From positions 1 to 22,416 of the IMG/VR virus record IMGVR_UViG_3300025671_000593: DNA of 22,416 bases; one strand, written 5' to 3'. The position numbers were made by a program, and so were the translations under genes. The notes under the pieces were generated by a model. It was not told the DNA's origin. It did not search any database and saw only the letters and a program-made list of their open reading frames with translations. Shown here piece after piece: positions 12,341 to 19,269 of this stretch. Source of the DNA: a virus. Each line of letters opens with the position of its first letter. The first letter of the stretch is position 1.

Positions 12341-12365
12341 GGCCCGCCTTTGCGCGGGCCTTTTT
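12341..12365 (+). terminator. rho-independent terminator
   Basis: GGCCCGC (12341-12347) pairs with GCGGGCC (12354-12360) around CTTTGC, followed by TTTTT. It isolates the small-gene region from the GC-rich island. Confidence 0.85.
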
Positions 12366-12740
12366 ATTTGTGTTTAAGACTTGCGCCCGTCCTCCGCCTT
12401 CTTTGCGCCTTAAACCTACCGGCGGGATCCGCGGGCGGTGGGGATCGGTTCGAACCGCCCAGTTCGCGGCCCAAACCCACCGGCAGCCGGTGCGGTTCGC
12501 GCTGCAGTTTGGCGGGGATCCGCGGCCCGCGCTGGTCGTCGCCAGATCCACCGGCGGGCGTTCGCGGCCCGCGTTTGATGTCACCGGCAACGCTGGTTTG
12601 CAAACATCGCGCAGCCGCCGGATGTCGGCGATCCGGATCGGGTCCCCCGAATATCGGGTCAAAAACCGACATTTTCGCGCCAAAATCCGCCGTTTTCGCG
12701 CCGCGGCCCCGTGGCGAGCCCACGGGTGCATGGGCCATGT
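12366..12740. other. GC-rich, palindrome-rich non-coding island before terL
   Basis: About 375 bases, far richer in G+C than the flanks (46 of 60 bases in 12481-12540). Perfect palindromes include CGGTTCGAACCG (12446-12457), GTTTGCAAAC (12596-12605) and CGATCCGGATCG (12629-12640). Repeated words include a GGCGGGATCCGCGG form at 12421-12434 and 12511-12525, TTCGCGGCCC at 12463 and 12561, and TTTTCGCGCC at 12672 and 12693. Long frames are open on both strands, but they give arginine- and proline-rich translations and run through the terminator, so no gene is called. It could be a cos or pac site, an origin, or sequence acquired from a GC-rich source. Confidence 0.7.
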
Positions 12741-12742
12741 TT

Positions 12743-12771
12743 TTGACAAATAATCATGTAGAAAATAATAT
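12743..12771 (+). promoter_or_regulatory. sigma70-type promoter for the packaging and head module
   Basis: A perfect TTGACA (12743-12748), a 17-base spacer and TAATAT (12766-12771), at the switch from the GC-rich island to AT-rich DNA. The predicted leader contains TCGCATA (12796-12802) and GGGGCCCC (12803-12810) just before the terL start. Confidence 0.65.
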
Positions 12772-12795
12772 TGATTTGGGTTAATTTAGATAAAG

Positions 12796-12810
12796 TCGCA
12801 TAGGGGCCCC
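12796..12810. promoter_or_regulatory. TCGCATA element and GGGGCCCC dyad at the terL ribosome site
   Basis: TCGCATA (12796-12802) runs into the self-complementary GGGGCCCC (12803-12810), whose GGGG is the only Shine-Dalgarno-like sequence before ATG 12813. Dimer or alternative pairing could limit terL translation. Confidence 0.4.
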
Positions 12811-12812
12811 GC

Positions 12813-14270
12813 ATGAATGCAACCGTTGGTTCAATCGAAGATCGAATGCTAAAACTACAGTTGCGTTTGGCGCAGTTGGAGAAAAACGAATTAGCGCAAA
12901 ATAATTTTCTACATTTTGTACATGCGATGTGGCCTGAGTTTATATCTGGTAGGCACCACAAAATCATTGCGGAAAAGCTTCAACGCGTCGCGAGCGGCGA
13001 GTTAAAACGCTTGATTATTAACATGGCACCGCGGCACACGAAGAGTGAGTTTGCGTCTTTTTTGTTTCCTGCTTGGATGATGGGCCGTAATCCGGGGATG
13101 AAAATTATTCAGGCGACGCACACGACGGAGTTGGCGGTTAATTTTGGTCGTAAGACGAAGAATTTGATTGACAGTGATGAGTACAAGGCGGTGTTTCCGG
13201 AGGTTCGTTTGGCGGTGGACAGTAAGGCGTCTGGTCGTTGGGACACGAGCCGTGGTGGGATGTATTATGCTGTTGGGGTTGGTTCGAACTTGGCGGGTCG
13301 TGGTGGTGATTTGGTGATTATTGACGATCCTCATTCTGAGCAGACGGCTATGAGTAACAGTGGGTTTGATGATGCTTGGGATTGGTATACTGGGGGTCCC
13401 CGCCAACGTCTTCAGCCGGGGGGTAGTATAGTTTTGGTTCAGACTCGTTGGTCGGAGAAGGACATGACGGGTCAGTTGTTACGGGCGATGGCGAAGGATC
13501 CATTAGCGGATCAGTGGGAGGTAGTTGAGTTACCTGCTATTTTTGATGATGGTAAGCCGTGTTGGCCTGAGTTTTGGAGTATTGAGGATTTAACGGCGGT
13601 GAAGGCATCTATTCCGCCGAGTAAGTGGAATGCGCAGTATCAGCAGAATCCTACGGGTGAGGAGAATGCGATTATACCGCGGGAGTGGTGGCGTCGTTGG
13701 GAGGGTGAGAACATACCTAATTTGCAGTATGTGATACAGAGTTATGACACGGCGTTTACGAAGCGTGAGCGGTCTGACTTTAGTGCGATTACGACGTGGG
13801 GAGTATTTTATCCGGAGGAGGCAGGTCCGCCTAATTTGATTTTGTTGGATGCGAAGAAGGGACGTTATGATTTTCCTGAATTGAAGGCATTGGCTTTTGA
13901 GGAGTATGAGTATTGGGAGCCTGACACGGTTATTATTGAGGCGAAGGCGAGTGGTTTGCCTTTGACGCATGAGATGCGGCAGACTGGGATACCTGTTGTA
14001 AATTTCACGCCGAGCAAGGGTAATGACAAGGTGAGTCGTGTTTTTGCGGTAAGTCCGTTATTTGAGGCTGGCATGGTTTGGGCTCCGGACAAGAGTTGGG
14101 CGGATGAGTTAATTGAGGAGGTTGCGGCGTTTCCGGAGGGGGAGTATGACGATTTGGTTGACAGTATGACGCAGGCTTTGATGCGTTATCGTCAGGGGAA
14201 TTTTATTCAATTGCCAACAGATGATTGGCAAGATGAGGAAAAGTCTGTTATGGTAAGGTCGTATTACTAG
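12813..14270 (+). CDS. terL: terminase large subunit
   Basis: 485 aa. The ATPase domain has a deviant Walker A, APRHTKS (72-78), and Walker B LVIIDD (about 167-172). QTRWSEKDMTG lies at the expected coupling region. The C-terminal RNase H-like nuclease has its acidic triad in SYDTAF, VIIEAKASG and DDLVDSMTQAL. This is the ATP-driven motor that cuts concatemers and fills the head. Base use changes markedly inside the gene: from about 13,040 the codons favour G- and T-ending forms (TTG, GTT, GAG, CGT), unlike the C- and A-rich early genes. Translation probably starts at ATG 12813 with a weak GGGG site. The portal follows ten bases after the stop. Confidence 0.95.
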   Translation: MNATVGSIEDRMLKLQLRLAQLEKNELAQNNFLHFVHAMWPEFISGRHHKIIAEKLQRVASGELKRLIINMAPRHTKSEFASFLFPAWMMGRNPGMKIIQATHTTELAVNFGRKTKNLIDSDEYKAVFPEVRLAVDSKASGRWDTSRGGMYYAVGVGSNLAGRGGDLVIIDDPHSEQTAMSNSGFDDAWDWYTGGPRQRLQPGGSIVLVQTRWSEKDMTGQLLRAMAKDPLADQWEVVELPAIFDDGKPCWPEFWSIEDLTAVKASIPPSKWNAQYQQNPTGEENAIIPREWWRRWEGENIPNLQYVIQSYDTAFTKRERSDFSAITTWGVFYPEEAGPPNLILLDAKKGRYDFPELKALAFEEYEYWEPDTVIIEAKASGLPLTHEMRQTGIPVVNFTPSKGNDKVSRVFAVSPLFEAGMVWAPDKSWADELIEEVAAFPEGEYDDLVDSMTQALMRYRQGNFIQLPTDDWQDEEKSVMVRSYY

Positions 14271-14279
14271 GAGAGTTCT

Positions 14280-16691
14280 ATGGCGAGATCACCTATTGGC
14301 GGATTAATGGACAGGAATGTTCCGTCTCAATTGGACATGTCTGATTTAGAGGCGGAGTTGGAGTTAGAGATACCTGATTCGCGAGAGACTCCTTTGATGC
14401 TTGACGGCGACGAGGAGATTGAGATTGTCGAAGAGGATGACGGTGGTGTTCTTGTAGACTTTGATCCGTCGGAAGATTTTGATGATATGGATTTTGGTGC
14501 CAACTTGGCGGAGGTTATGGATGACCGCGAGTTGGGTGCTATTTCTTCTGAGTTGCTGGGCGAGTTTGATGCGAACAAGGCCAGTCGTCAGGAGTGGGAG
14601 GATGCGTACACGGAGGGTTTAGAGCTTCTTGGGTTTAATTACGAGGAGCGTACTCAACCGTTTCGTGGAGCCTCTGGTGTGACTCATCCGCTTTTGGCGG
14701 AAGCTGCGACGCAGTTTCAGGCGCAGGCGTTTAATGAGTTATTACCGTCGTCGGGGCCCGTTCGGACGGCAATTATGGGCGACGAGACGCGGGCCAAGCA
14801 GGAGCAAGCGTCGCGTGTTCGTAAGTTTATGAATTACTATATTACGAATGTTATGGAGGATTACACTCCAGACATGGACCAGATGCTGTTTTATCTGCCT
14901 TTGGCGGGTAGTACGTTTAAGAAGGTGTATTATGATGAGGTGATGGGCCGTGCGGTCAGTAAGTTTGTTCCTGCGGAGCATTTGGTTGTTCCGTATGAGA
15001 CGTCTGATTTGGACACGTGCAGCAACATTGCGCATGTAATACGGATGAATTTGAATGATTTACGCAAGCAACAGTTGGCGGGTGTATATCGTGATATACC
15101 TGTTATACCGCAGCAAGGTGCGGCGGATGAGGTTCAGGGTGAGTTGGACCGTATTACGGGATTTGAGCCCGGAAGTATTGATTATGACTGCACTTTGATT
15201 GAGTTTCACGCCAATTTGGACCTTGATGGGTTTGAGGATGAGGACGAGGACGGCGAGCCTACGGGCATAAAAGTACCTTATATTGTGACGATTTCGCAGG
15301 ATAATGGTCAGGTTTTGTCGATTCGGCGTAATTATCGCGAGGATGATCCGTTAAAGCGCAAGATACAATATTTTGTGCATTACAAGTTTTTACCGGGTTT
15401 TGGTTTTTATGGGTTGGGATTGATCCATACGATTGGCGGTTTGTCACGGACCGCCACAGCGGCGCTGCGGCAATTAATCGACGCTGGTACGTTGTCCAAT
15501 CTCCCGGCGGGTTTCAAGGCCCGCGGACTACGGATCAGGGACGACGATGATCCGTTGCAGCCGGGTGAGTTCCGCGACGTGGATGCACCCGGTGGGGCGA
15601 TTCGTGACAGCCTCATGCCGCTACCATTTAAGGGACCGGACCAGACGTTGTTTAATTTGTTGGGTTTTGTGGTTCAGGCGGGTCAGCGGTTTGCGACGAT
15701 TACTGATTTGAAGGTTGGTGATGGTAATCAACAAGCTGCGGTTGGTACGACATTAGCGATGTTGGAGCAAGGTACGCGTGTAATGAGTGCTGTTCACAAG
15801 CGGCTTCATTATGCGATGCGTATTGAGTTTAAGTTGCTTGCCCGTGTGATGAGTGAGTTTTTGCCGCAGGAGTATCCGTACAGTGTCGCGGGCGGTGATC
15901 AGTCGGTGATGGCGTCTGATTTTGATGACCGTGTAGATATTATTCCTGTAAGTAATCCGAATACGTTTAGTCAGGCGCAGCGGATAGCTTTGGCTCAGAC
16001 TAAGATGCAGTTGGCGACGTCGGCCCCTGAGTTGCATAATATGCATGAGATTTATCGTGATATGTATGAAGCGATTGGTGTGAGCGATGTTGACCGGTTA
16101 ATGAAGAAGGTTCCTGACGAGGAGCCGCGGCCCACGGACCCTGCATCTGAGAACATTAATGCTATGGATATGGTTCCATTGGTTGCGTTTCAGGGTCAGA
16201 ATCATCAGGCACATATTATGGCGCATTTGGTTTTTGCGTCGAGTCCTATGATTGGGGGTATGCCGCCTGTTGCGATGGCGATGCAGAAGCACGTTATGGA
16301 GCATGTAAAGTTGCAGGCGGAAGAGCAGGCGATGATGCAGTTGCAGCAAGCTGGTCCGATGCCCGCGGAGCAACAGGAGATGCAGTATCAGGCTTTGGTT
16401 GCACAGGGTGTGGCGCAAGGTTTGCAGCAAGTGAAGCAGATGAGTGCGCAGATATCTGGTGCGGGTCAACCGGATCCGTTGGTAAAGTTGAAAGAGCAAG
16501 AGTTGCAGATCAAGGCTCAGTCGGAGCAGGCGGATGCTCAGAACGATCAGGCGCGATTGCAGCTTGAGGCCCAGAACCAACAGATGCGTATGGAGCAATT
16601 TGAGAAGCGTTTGGCGAGCCAAGAGGCTCAGACGGCGGCTCGCATAGACAGTGCGATGCAGCGTGAACTTTTGAAGCAAAGGGGTCAGTGA
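14280..16691 (+). CDS. portal protein (large, P22-like in size)
   Basis: 803 aa, ATG 14280 behind GGAGAG. The N-terminal 90 residues are very acidic (EEIEIVEEDDGGVLVDFDPSEDFDDMDF). The core has FRGASGVTHPLLAEAATQFQAQAFNELLPSSGPVRTAI, DQMLFYLPLAGSTFKKVYYD, FVPAEHLVVPYE and GLIHTIGGLSRTATAALRQLIDAG, the usual signature of long portals of podovirus-like phages. The C-terminal 130 residues are rich in Gln and Ala with coiled-coil character (LKEQELQIKAQSEQADAQ), like the barrel helix of P22 portal. The portal dodecamer is the DNA gate and the docking site for TerL, whose gene is directly upstream. The stop overlaps the next start. Confidence 0.9.
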   Translation: MARSPIGGLMDRNVPSQLDMSDLEAELELEIPDSRETPLMLDGDEEIEIVEEDDGGVLVDFDPSEDFDDMDFGANLAEVMDDRELGAISSELLGEFDANKASRQEWEDAYTEGLELLGFNYEERTQPFRGASGVTHPLLAEAATQFQAQAFNELLPSSGPVRTAIMGDETRAKQEQASRVRKFMNYYITNVMEDYTPDMDQMLFYLPLAGSTFKKVYYDEVMGRAVSKFVPAEHLVVPYETSDLDTCSNIAHVIRMNLNDLRKQQLAGVYRDIPVIPQQGAADEVQGELDRITGFEPGSIDYDCTLIEFHANLDLDGFEDEDEDGEPTGIKVPYIVTISQDNGQVLSIRRNYREDDPLKRKIQYFVHYKFLPGFGFYGLGLIHTIGGLSRTATAALRQLIDAGTLSNLPAGFKARGLRIRDDDDPLQPGEFRDVDAPGGAIRDSLMPLPFKGPDQTLFNLLGFVVQAGQRFATITDLKVGDGNQQAAVGTTLAMLEQGTRVMSAVHKRLHYAMRIEFKLLARVMSEFLPQEYPYSVAGGDQSVMASDFDDRVDIIPVSNPNTFSQAQRIALAQTKMQLATSAPELHNMHEIYRDMYEAIGVSDVDRLMKKVPDEEPRPTDPASENINAMDMVPLVAFQGQNHQAHIMAHLVFASSPMIGGMPPVAMAMQKHVMEHVKLQAEEQAMMQLQQAGPMPAEQQEMQYQALVAQGVAQGLQQVKQMSAQISGAGQPDPLVKLKEQELQIKAQSEQADAQNDQARLQLEAQNQQMRMEQFEKRLASQEAQTAARIDSAMQRELLKQRGQ

Positions 16692-16975
16692 TGGCAAAAC
16701 AAAAAATTCTAAGCATGTCCCAATATTCGATGGGTCTTGTGGACGCCGCAGAGGGATCAAAGGCCGTGGCGGGCTCAGTGAAAAAACCCAAAAAACCGGG
16801 TCTTGTGGACGCCGCAGAGGGATCAAAAACGGCTGCGGACCTTACTAAACGTAAAAAAGGTAAACTTCGTGGTGGTGGGGGAGGTGCTATGTTAAATTTA
16901 AATAAGTTGGCCTCTGGCACAGAGATGCCGAAGATGAAAAAGCTTAAACGCGGAGGTCCCGTAAGAAAAAAATAG
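16691..16975 (+). CDS. small basic protein with an internal decapeptide duplication
   Basis: 94 aa, ATG 16691 overlapping the portal stop. GLVDAAEGSK occurs twice, 22 residues apart. The 30 bases encoding it (16732-16761 and 16798-16827) are identical, so the duplication is recent or under homogenisation. The remainder is Lys/Gly-rich: KKPKKPG, KRKKGKLRGGGGGAM and C-terminal KKLKRGGPVRKK. A basic protein next to the portal could be a minor head or DNA-associated component. Family not recognised. Confidence 0.7.
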   Translation: MAKQKILSMSQYSMGLVDAAEGSKAVAGSVKKPKKPGLVDAAEGSKTAADLTKRKKGKLRGGGGGAMLNLNKLASGTEMPKMKKLKRGGPVRKK

Positions 16976-16984
16976 GAGTTTAAA

Positions 16985-17215
16985 ATGGCACGAACCACGC
17001 CCTCATCCGACAAGGTTCGTCTTTCTGGTAGAGAGAACATGCGGAGAAATAAGCTGCGCAAAGAAAACCCTAATTATCCAGACAAGATTTTACGGGATCG
17101 GTTCGGTCCTCCGCCGGGCAAACCTGTTCGTAAAGTCCCTGATATGCCTTTATATCAAAGTACGATAGCAGGTTTTCTGAAATCTAACGATGGTAGCCCT
17201 GTAAAGAAGAAATAG
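16985..17215 (+). CDS. small basic protein of the head region
   Basis: 76 aa with an AGGAG site. The sequence has SGRENMRRNKLRKENPNYPDKILRDRFG, then PPPGKPVRKVPDMPLYQSTIAGFLKSND and a terminal SPVKKK. Strongly basic, proline-containing and probably partly disordered. Its last residues and the following stop-to-start cassette mirror those of the preceding gene, which suggests local duplication. No family recognised. Confidence 0.65.
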   Translation: MARTTPSSDKVRLSGRENMRRNKLRKENPNYPDKILRDRFGPPPGKPVRKVPDMPLYQSTIAGFLKSNDGSPVKKK

Positions 17216-17224
17216 GAGTTTAAA

Positions 17225-17428
17225 ATGGCAAGTGTAAAGATTGTAACGAATACACCGGGTGCGGCGCAAAAGGCGCAACCGTATGCGGATATTAAGGATC
17301 AGGGCCGTATTCCATATAAGCAGATGGAAGACGTTGCTACGCCTAACACGGCGAAGGCAAAGGTAACTACGGGCAAGAAGCGTGGTATGGGTGCGGCTCT
17401 CCGCGGCTCACGGTTCGTGAATGCTTGA
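17225..17428 (+). CDS. small basic protein of the head region
   Basis: 67 aa behind the same AGGAG cassette as the previous gene. It begins with a strand (MASVKIVTNTPG), continues AQPYADIKDQGRIPYKQMEDV and ends with a basic glycine-rich tail (TTGKKRGMGAALRGSRFVNA). Small basic proteins like this occur between portal and scaffold genes in several phages. I cannot assign a function. Confidence 0.65.
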   Translation: MASVKIVTNTPGAAQKAQPYADIKDQGRIPYKQMEDVATPNTAKAKVTTGKKRGMGAALRGSRFVNA

Positions 17429-17431
17429 CCT

Positions 17432-17566
17432 ATGTCTAAGGACGATAAGTGGGTGAGTTCGAAGATAAAGAAGCTTATGGATGAGGGCTATAAGCAGAAG
17501 CAGGCGGTTGCTATTGCTTTGGACATGAACCGGCAGCGGAAGAAAAAGCCGCGTAAAAAAGTTTAG
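17432..17566 (+). CDS. 44-aa Lys-rich protein, DUF6496-like
   Basis: 44 aa (ATG 17432, TAG 17564-17566). SSKIKKLMDEGYKQKQAVAIALDM is the characteristic core of small phage and bacterial proteins I associate with DUF6496, in which KQAxAIAL is strongly conserved. A basic tail follows (RQRKKKPRKKV). Function unknown; the family often appears near structural genes or in general stress contexts. The start has no strong ribosome site and lies four bases after the previous stop, so it may rely on re-initiation. Confidence 0.65.
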   Translation: MSKDDKWVSSKIKKLMDEGYKQKQAVAIALDMNRQRKKKPRKKV

Positions 17567-17748
17567 TGTGTGTACTGGTCGCAATTTTTTGGGGCCATTC
17601 GTTTTCTTTTGGGCTTTATAAGGTTTGTACTTACGATTGTGGGTATGACAGACCTAAATACCTGTGGTACGATGAGGCATACACGGTGGGACCCGACTAT
17701 GTATGCCCGGCGAGGTTTTATGAGGGTTGCGCTTGCATATTTTCTTAA
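17566..17748 (+). CDS. possible 60-aa secreted Cys-rich protein
   Basis: Tentative. A GTG at 17566 shares its G with the previous TAG. The translation starts with a short hydrophobic segment (VLVAIFWGHSFSFG) that could be a weak signal peptide. It continues YKVCTYDCGYDRPKYLWYDEAY and then VCPARFYEGC. The spacing CxxxC followed later by CPxxF resembles small exported phage and bacterial proteins, but no Shine-Dalgarno sequence is visible. A competing frame (GTG 17570 to 17776) also encodes a hydrophobic N-terminus. Otherwise this 224-base gap holds only the AAGGAA site for the next gene. Confidence 0.4.
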   Translation: MCVLVAIFWGHSFSFGLYKVCTYDCGYDRPKYLWYDEAYTVGPDYVCPARFYEGCACIFS

Positions 17749-17790
17749 CTTTTCTTATAAAAAGACAGAAATATAGGATTTTTTAAGGAA

Positions 17791-17988
17791 ATGGATGAAA
17801 TTTACGTTGCGGAAGCGGTGTTTCGTATTATAAGGGAACGTAGACATGCCGTTGTTGACCTGATGCAGTATGGCAACGTCAAGTCTATGGAGCAATATCG
17901 TGAGCTTATGGGGAACATGGAAGCCCTAAATCACGTGGAACAGGAACTCAAGGGCCTGCTAGATAAACAGGAGCGTAGTGTTGACTAA
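17791..17988 (+). CDS. hypothetical 65-aa helical protein
   Basis: 65 aa, ATG 17791 behind AAGGAA. It appears to be all-helical (YVAEAVFRIIRERRHAVVDL, MEQYRELMGNMEALNHVEQEL, GLLDKQERSVD), like small helical-hairpin proteins found upstream of phage head genes. The GroES-like gene starts within its last 11 bases, and its end provides the AGGAG ribosome site for that gene. Confidence 0.65.
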   Translation: MDEIYVAEAVFRIIRERRHAVVDLMQYGNVKSMEQYRELMGNMEALNHVEQELKGLLDKQERSVD

Positions 17989-18418
17989 GGTTGACCTTAA
18001 AAGCGTCGAAGACGCGGTAAAAAATCTTTCGGACGCGTATCAAGCTCCGAAAGTTCTCAATCCCGAAGCCATTGATGGAACGTTACTTGATCGGATGCCT
18101 TCACCCACGGGTTGGCGCATTCTAATTTTGCCTTACCGCGGCAAGGGTAAGACCGAATCTGGTCTGTATTTACCCGACCAAGTTGTAGAGCAAAATCAGG
18201 TTTCAACTCAGGTGGGGTATGTTTTGAAAGTAGGGCCGCTTGCGTACCAAGACGAGGAAAAATTTCCGAATGGGGCGTGGTGCGAGGAGCGCGATTGGGT
18301 TATGTTTGCTCGATACGCGGGTTCTCGTTTTAATATAGACGGCGGCGAAGTAAGAATTTTGAATGATGACGAAATTCTTGCTCGTATAACGGATCCTGCA
18401 GATATACTTCACTATTAG
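17978..18418 (+). CDS. phage GroES-like co-chaperonin (Cpn10)
   Basis: 146 aa from GTG 17978 (TTG 17981 also possible), with AGGAG upstream. Residues 39-140 follow the Cpn10 order: TGWRILILPYRGKGKTESGLYLP, then STQVGYVLKVGP, then RDWVMFARYAGSRFNI, GGEVRILNDDEILARI. The segment 54-70 matches the GroES mobile loop, with Leu63-Tyr64-Leu65 in place of the Ile-Val-Leu that docks on GroEL. There is a 38-residue N-terminal extension not present in GroES. Like T4 gp31, it would cap the host GroEL to fold the capsid protein, and it lies 2 kb before the major capsid gene. Assignment is by fold pattern; GroEL binding is inferred. Confidence 0.85.
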   Translation: MLTKVDLKSVEDAVKNLSDAYQAPKVLNPEAIDGTLLDRMPSPTGWRILILPYRGKGKTESGLYLPDQVVEQNQVSTQVGYVLKVGPLAYQDEEKFPNGAWCEERDWVMFARYAGSRFNIDGGEVRILNDDEILARITDPADILHY

Positions 18419-18426
18419 AGGCAGAA

Positions 18427-19266
18427 ATGGCAAAAGAAGATCAAATTGAACTAGATTTAGACGATTCTGAAGAAACTGAAATTGAGTTAGACAGTTCTTC
18501 GGACTCTGATGTTGAGGTTTCAGAACCGGACGCTTTTGAGAAAGCGGAAAGTAACACACAGAAGCGCATTGATCGTTTGACGAAAAAAATGCGGGAAGCG
18601 CAGCGTCGCGAAGAAGAAGCTTTACGGTACGCAAAAAGTGTTCAAGAAGAGTCCAATCAGCTTCGGCAACGATTTGACGCTTTGGACACCAGCTTTGTTA
18701 GCGAGTACGAAAGTCGGGTCACCACCCAGATGGATCAGGCGGAGCAAGCTTTGGCCCGTGCTATGGAAATTGGTGACACGGCTGCGGCGGTTGAGGCAAA
18801 CAAGCGCATAGCATCTTTGGCGATTGAAAATGATCGGTTGTCTCAAGCAAAACGTCAACAGGAAAGCCGGGTTCAATACGCGCAGCAACAGCAACCTCGT
18901 CAACAGCCTCCAGAGATGCGTCGTCCAGACGCTAGGGCGCAGGAGTGGGCGGCTCAGAATGACTGGTTTGGTCAGGATGAGGCGATGACTTTTGCGGCTT
19001 TTGGCATTCATAAACGGCTTGTTGAGAGCGAAGGGTTTGACCCGGCGACCGAAGAGTATTATACTGAACTTGATCGGCGTATTAGCGAAAAGTTTAATAT
19101 GCCCGCAAAAACCACCAGTAGACGGCCCGCTCAGACCGTGGCTGGGGTATCAAGAACCTCTGGGCGCAGCAGTGGGAAGAAGGTTAGACTCACCCCTAGC
19201 CAAGTCGCAATTGCGAAGAAATTGGGTGTGCCGCTTGAAGCATACGCGAAGTACGTGAAGGATTAA
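18427..19266 (+). CDS. capsid scaffolding protein
   Basis: 279 aa, eight bases after the co-chaperonin stop. The first 40 residues are very acidic (QIELDLDDSEETEIELDSSS). Residues about 45-160 form a long charged coiled coil (RIDRLTKKMREAQRREEEAL onward). A Gln/Pro-rich hinge (QQQQPRQQPPEMRRP) follows. The C-terminus is basic with a short helical hairpin (KKVRLTPSQVAIAKKLGVPL). Acidic N-terminus, coiled coil and basic C-terminal hairpin that binds coat protein is the standard layout of scaffolds, and its place before the capsid gene agrees. Confidence 0.8.
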   Translation: MAKEDQIELDLDDSEETEIELDSSSDSDVEVSEPDAFEKAESNTQKRIDRLTKKMREAQRREEEALRYAKSVQEESNQLRQRFDALDTSFVSEYESRVTTQMDQAEQALARAMEIGDTAAAVEANKRIASLAIENDRLSQAKRQQESRVQYAQQQQPRQQPPEMRRPDARAQEWAAQNDWFGQDEAMTFAAFGIHKRLVESEGFDPATEEYYTELDRRISEKFNMPAKTTSRRPAQTVAGVSRTSGRSSGKKVRLTPSQVAIAKKLGVPLEAYAKYVKD

Positions 19267-19269
19267 GCC

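Noticed and set aside
12441-12460. tRNA T-arm (GGTTCGAACC)
   Set aside because: It is a perfect palindrome with no matching acceptor, anticodon or D arm around it.
12306-12784. Long open frames on both strands over the GC island
   Set aside because: They run through the terminator at 12341-12365, give Arg/Pro-rich low-complexity products, and exist mainly because GC-rich DNA has few stops.
16098-16826. 242-aa minus-strand frame opposite the portal 3' end
   Set aside because: It is a shadow of the Gln-rich portal codons, Leu/His/Arg-rich, with no ribosome site and no other minus-strand genes nearby.
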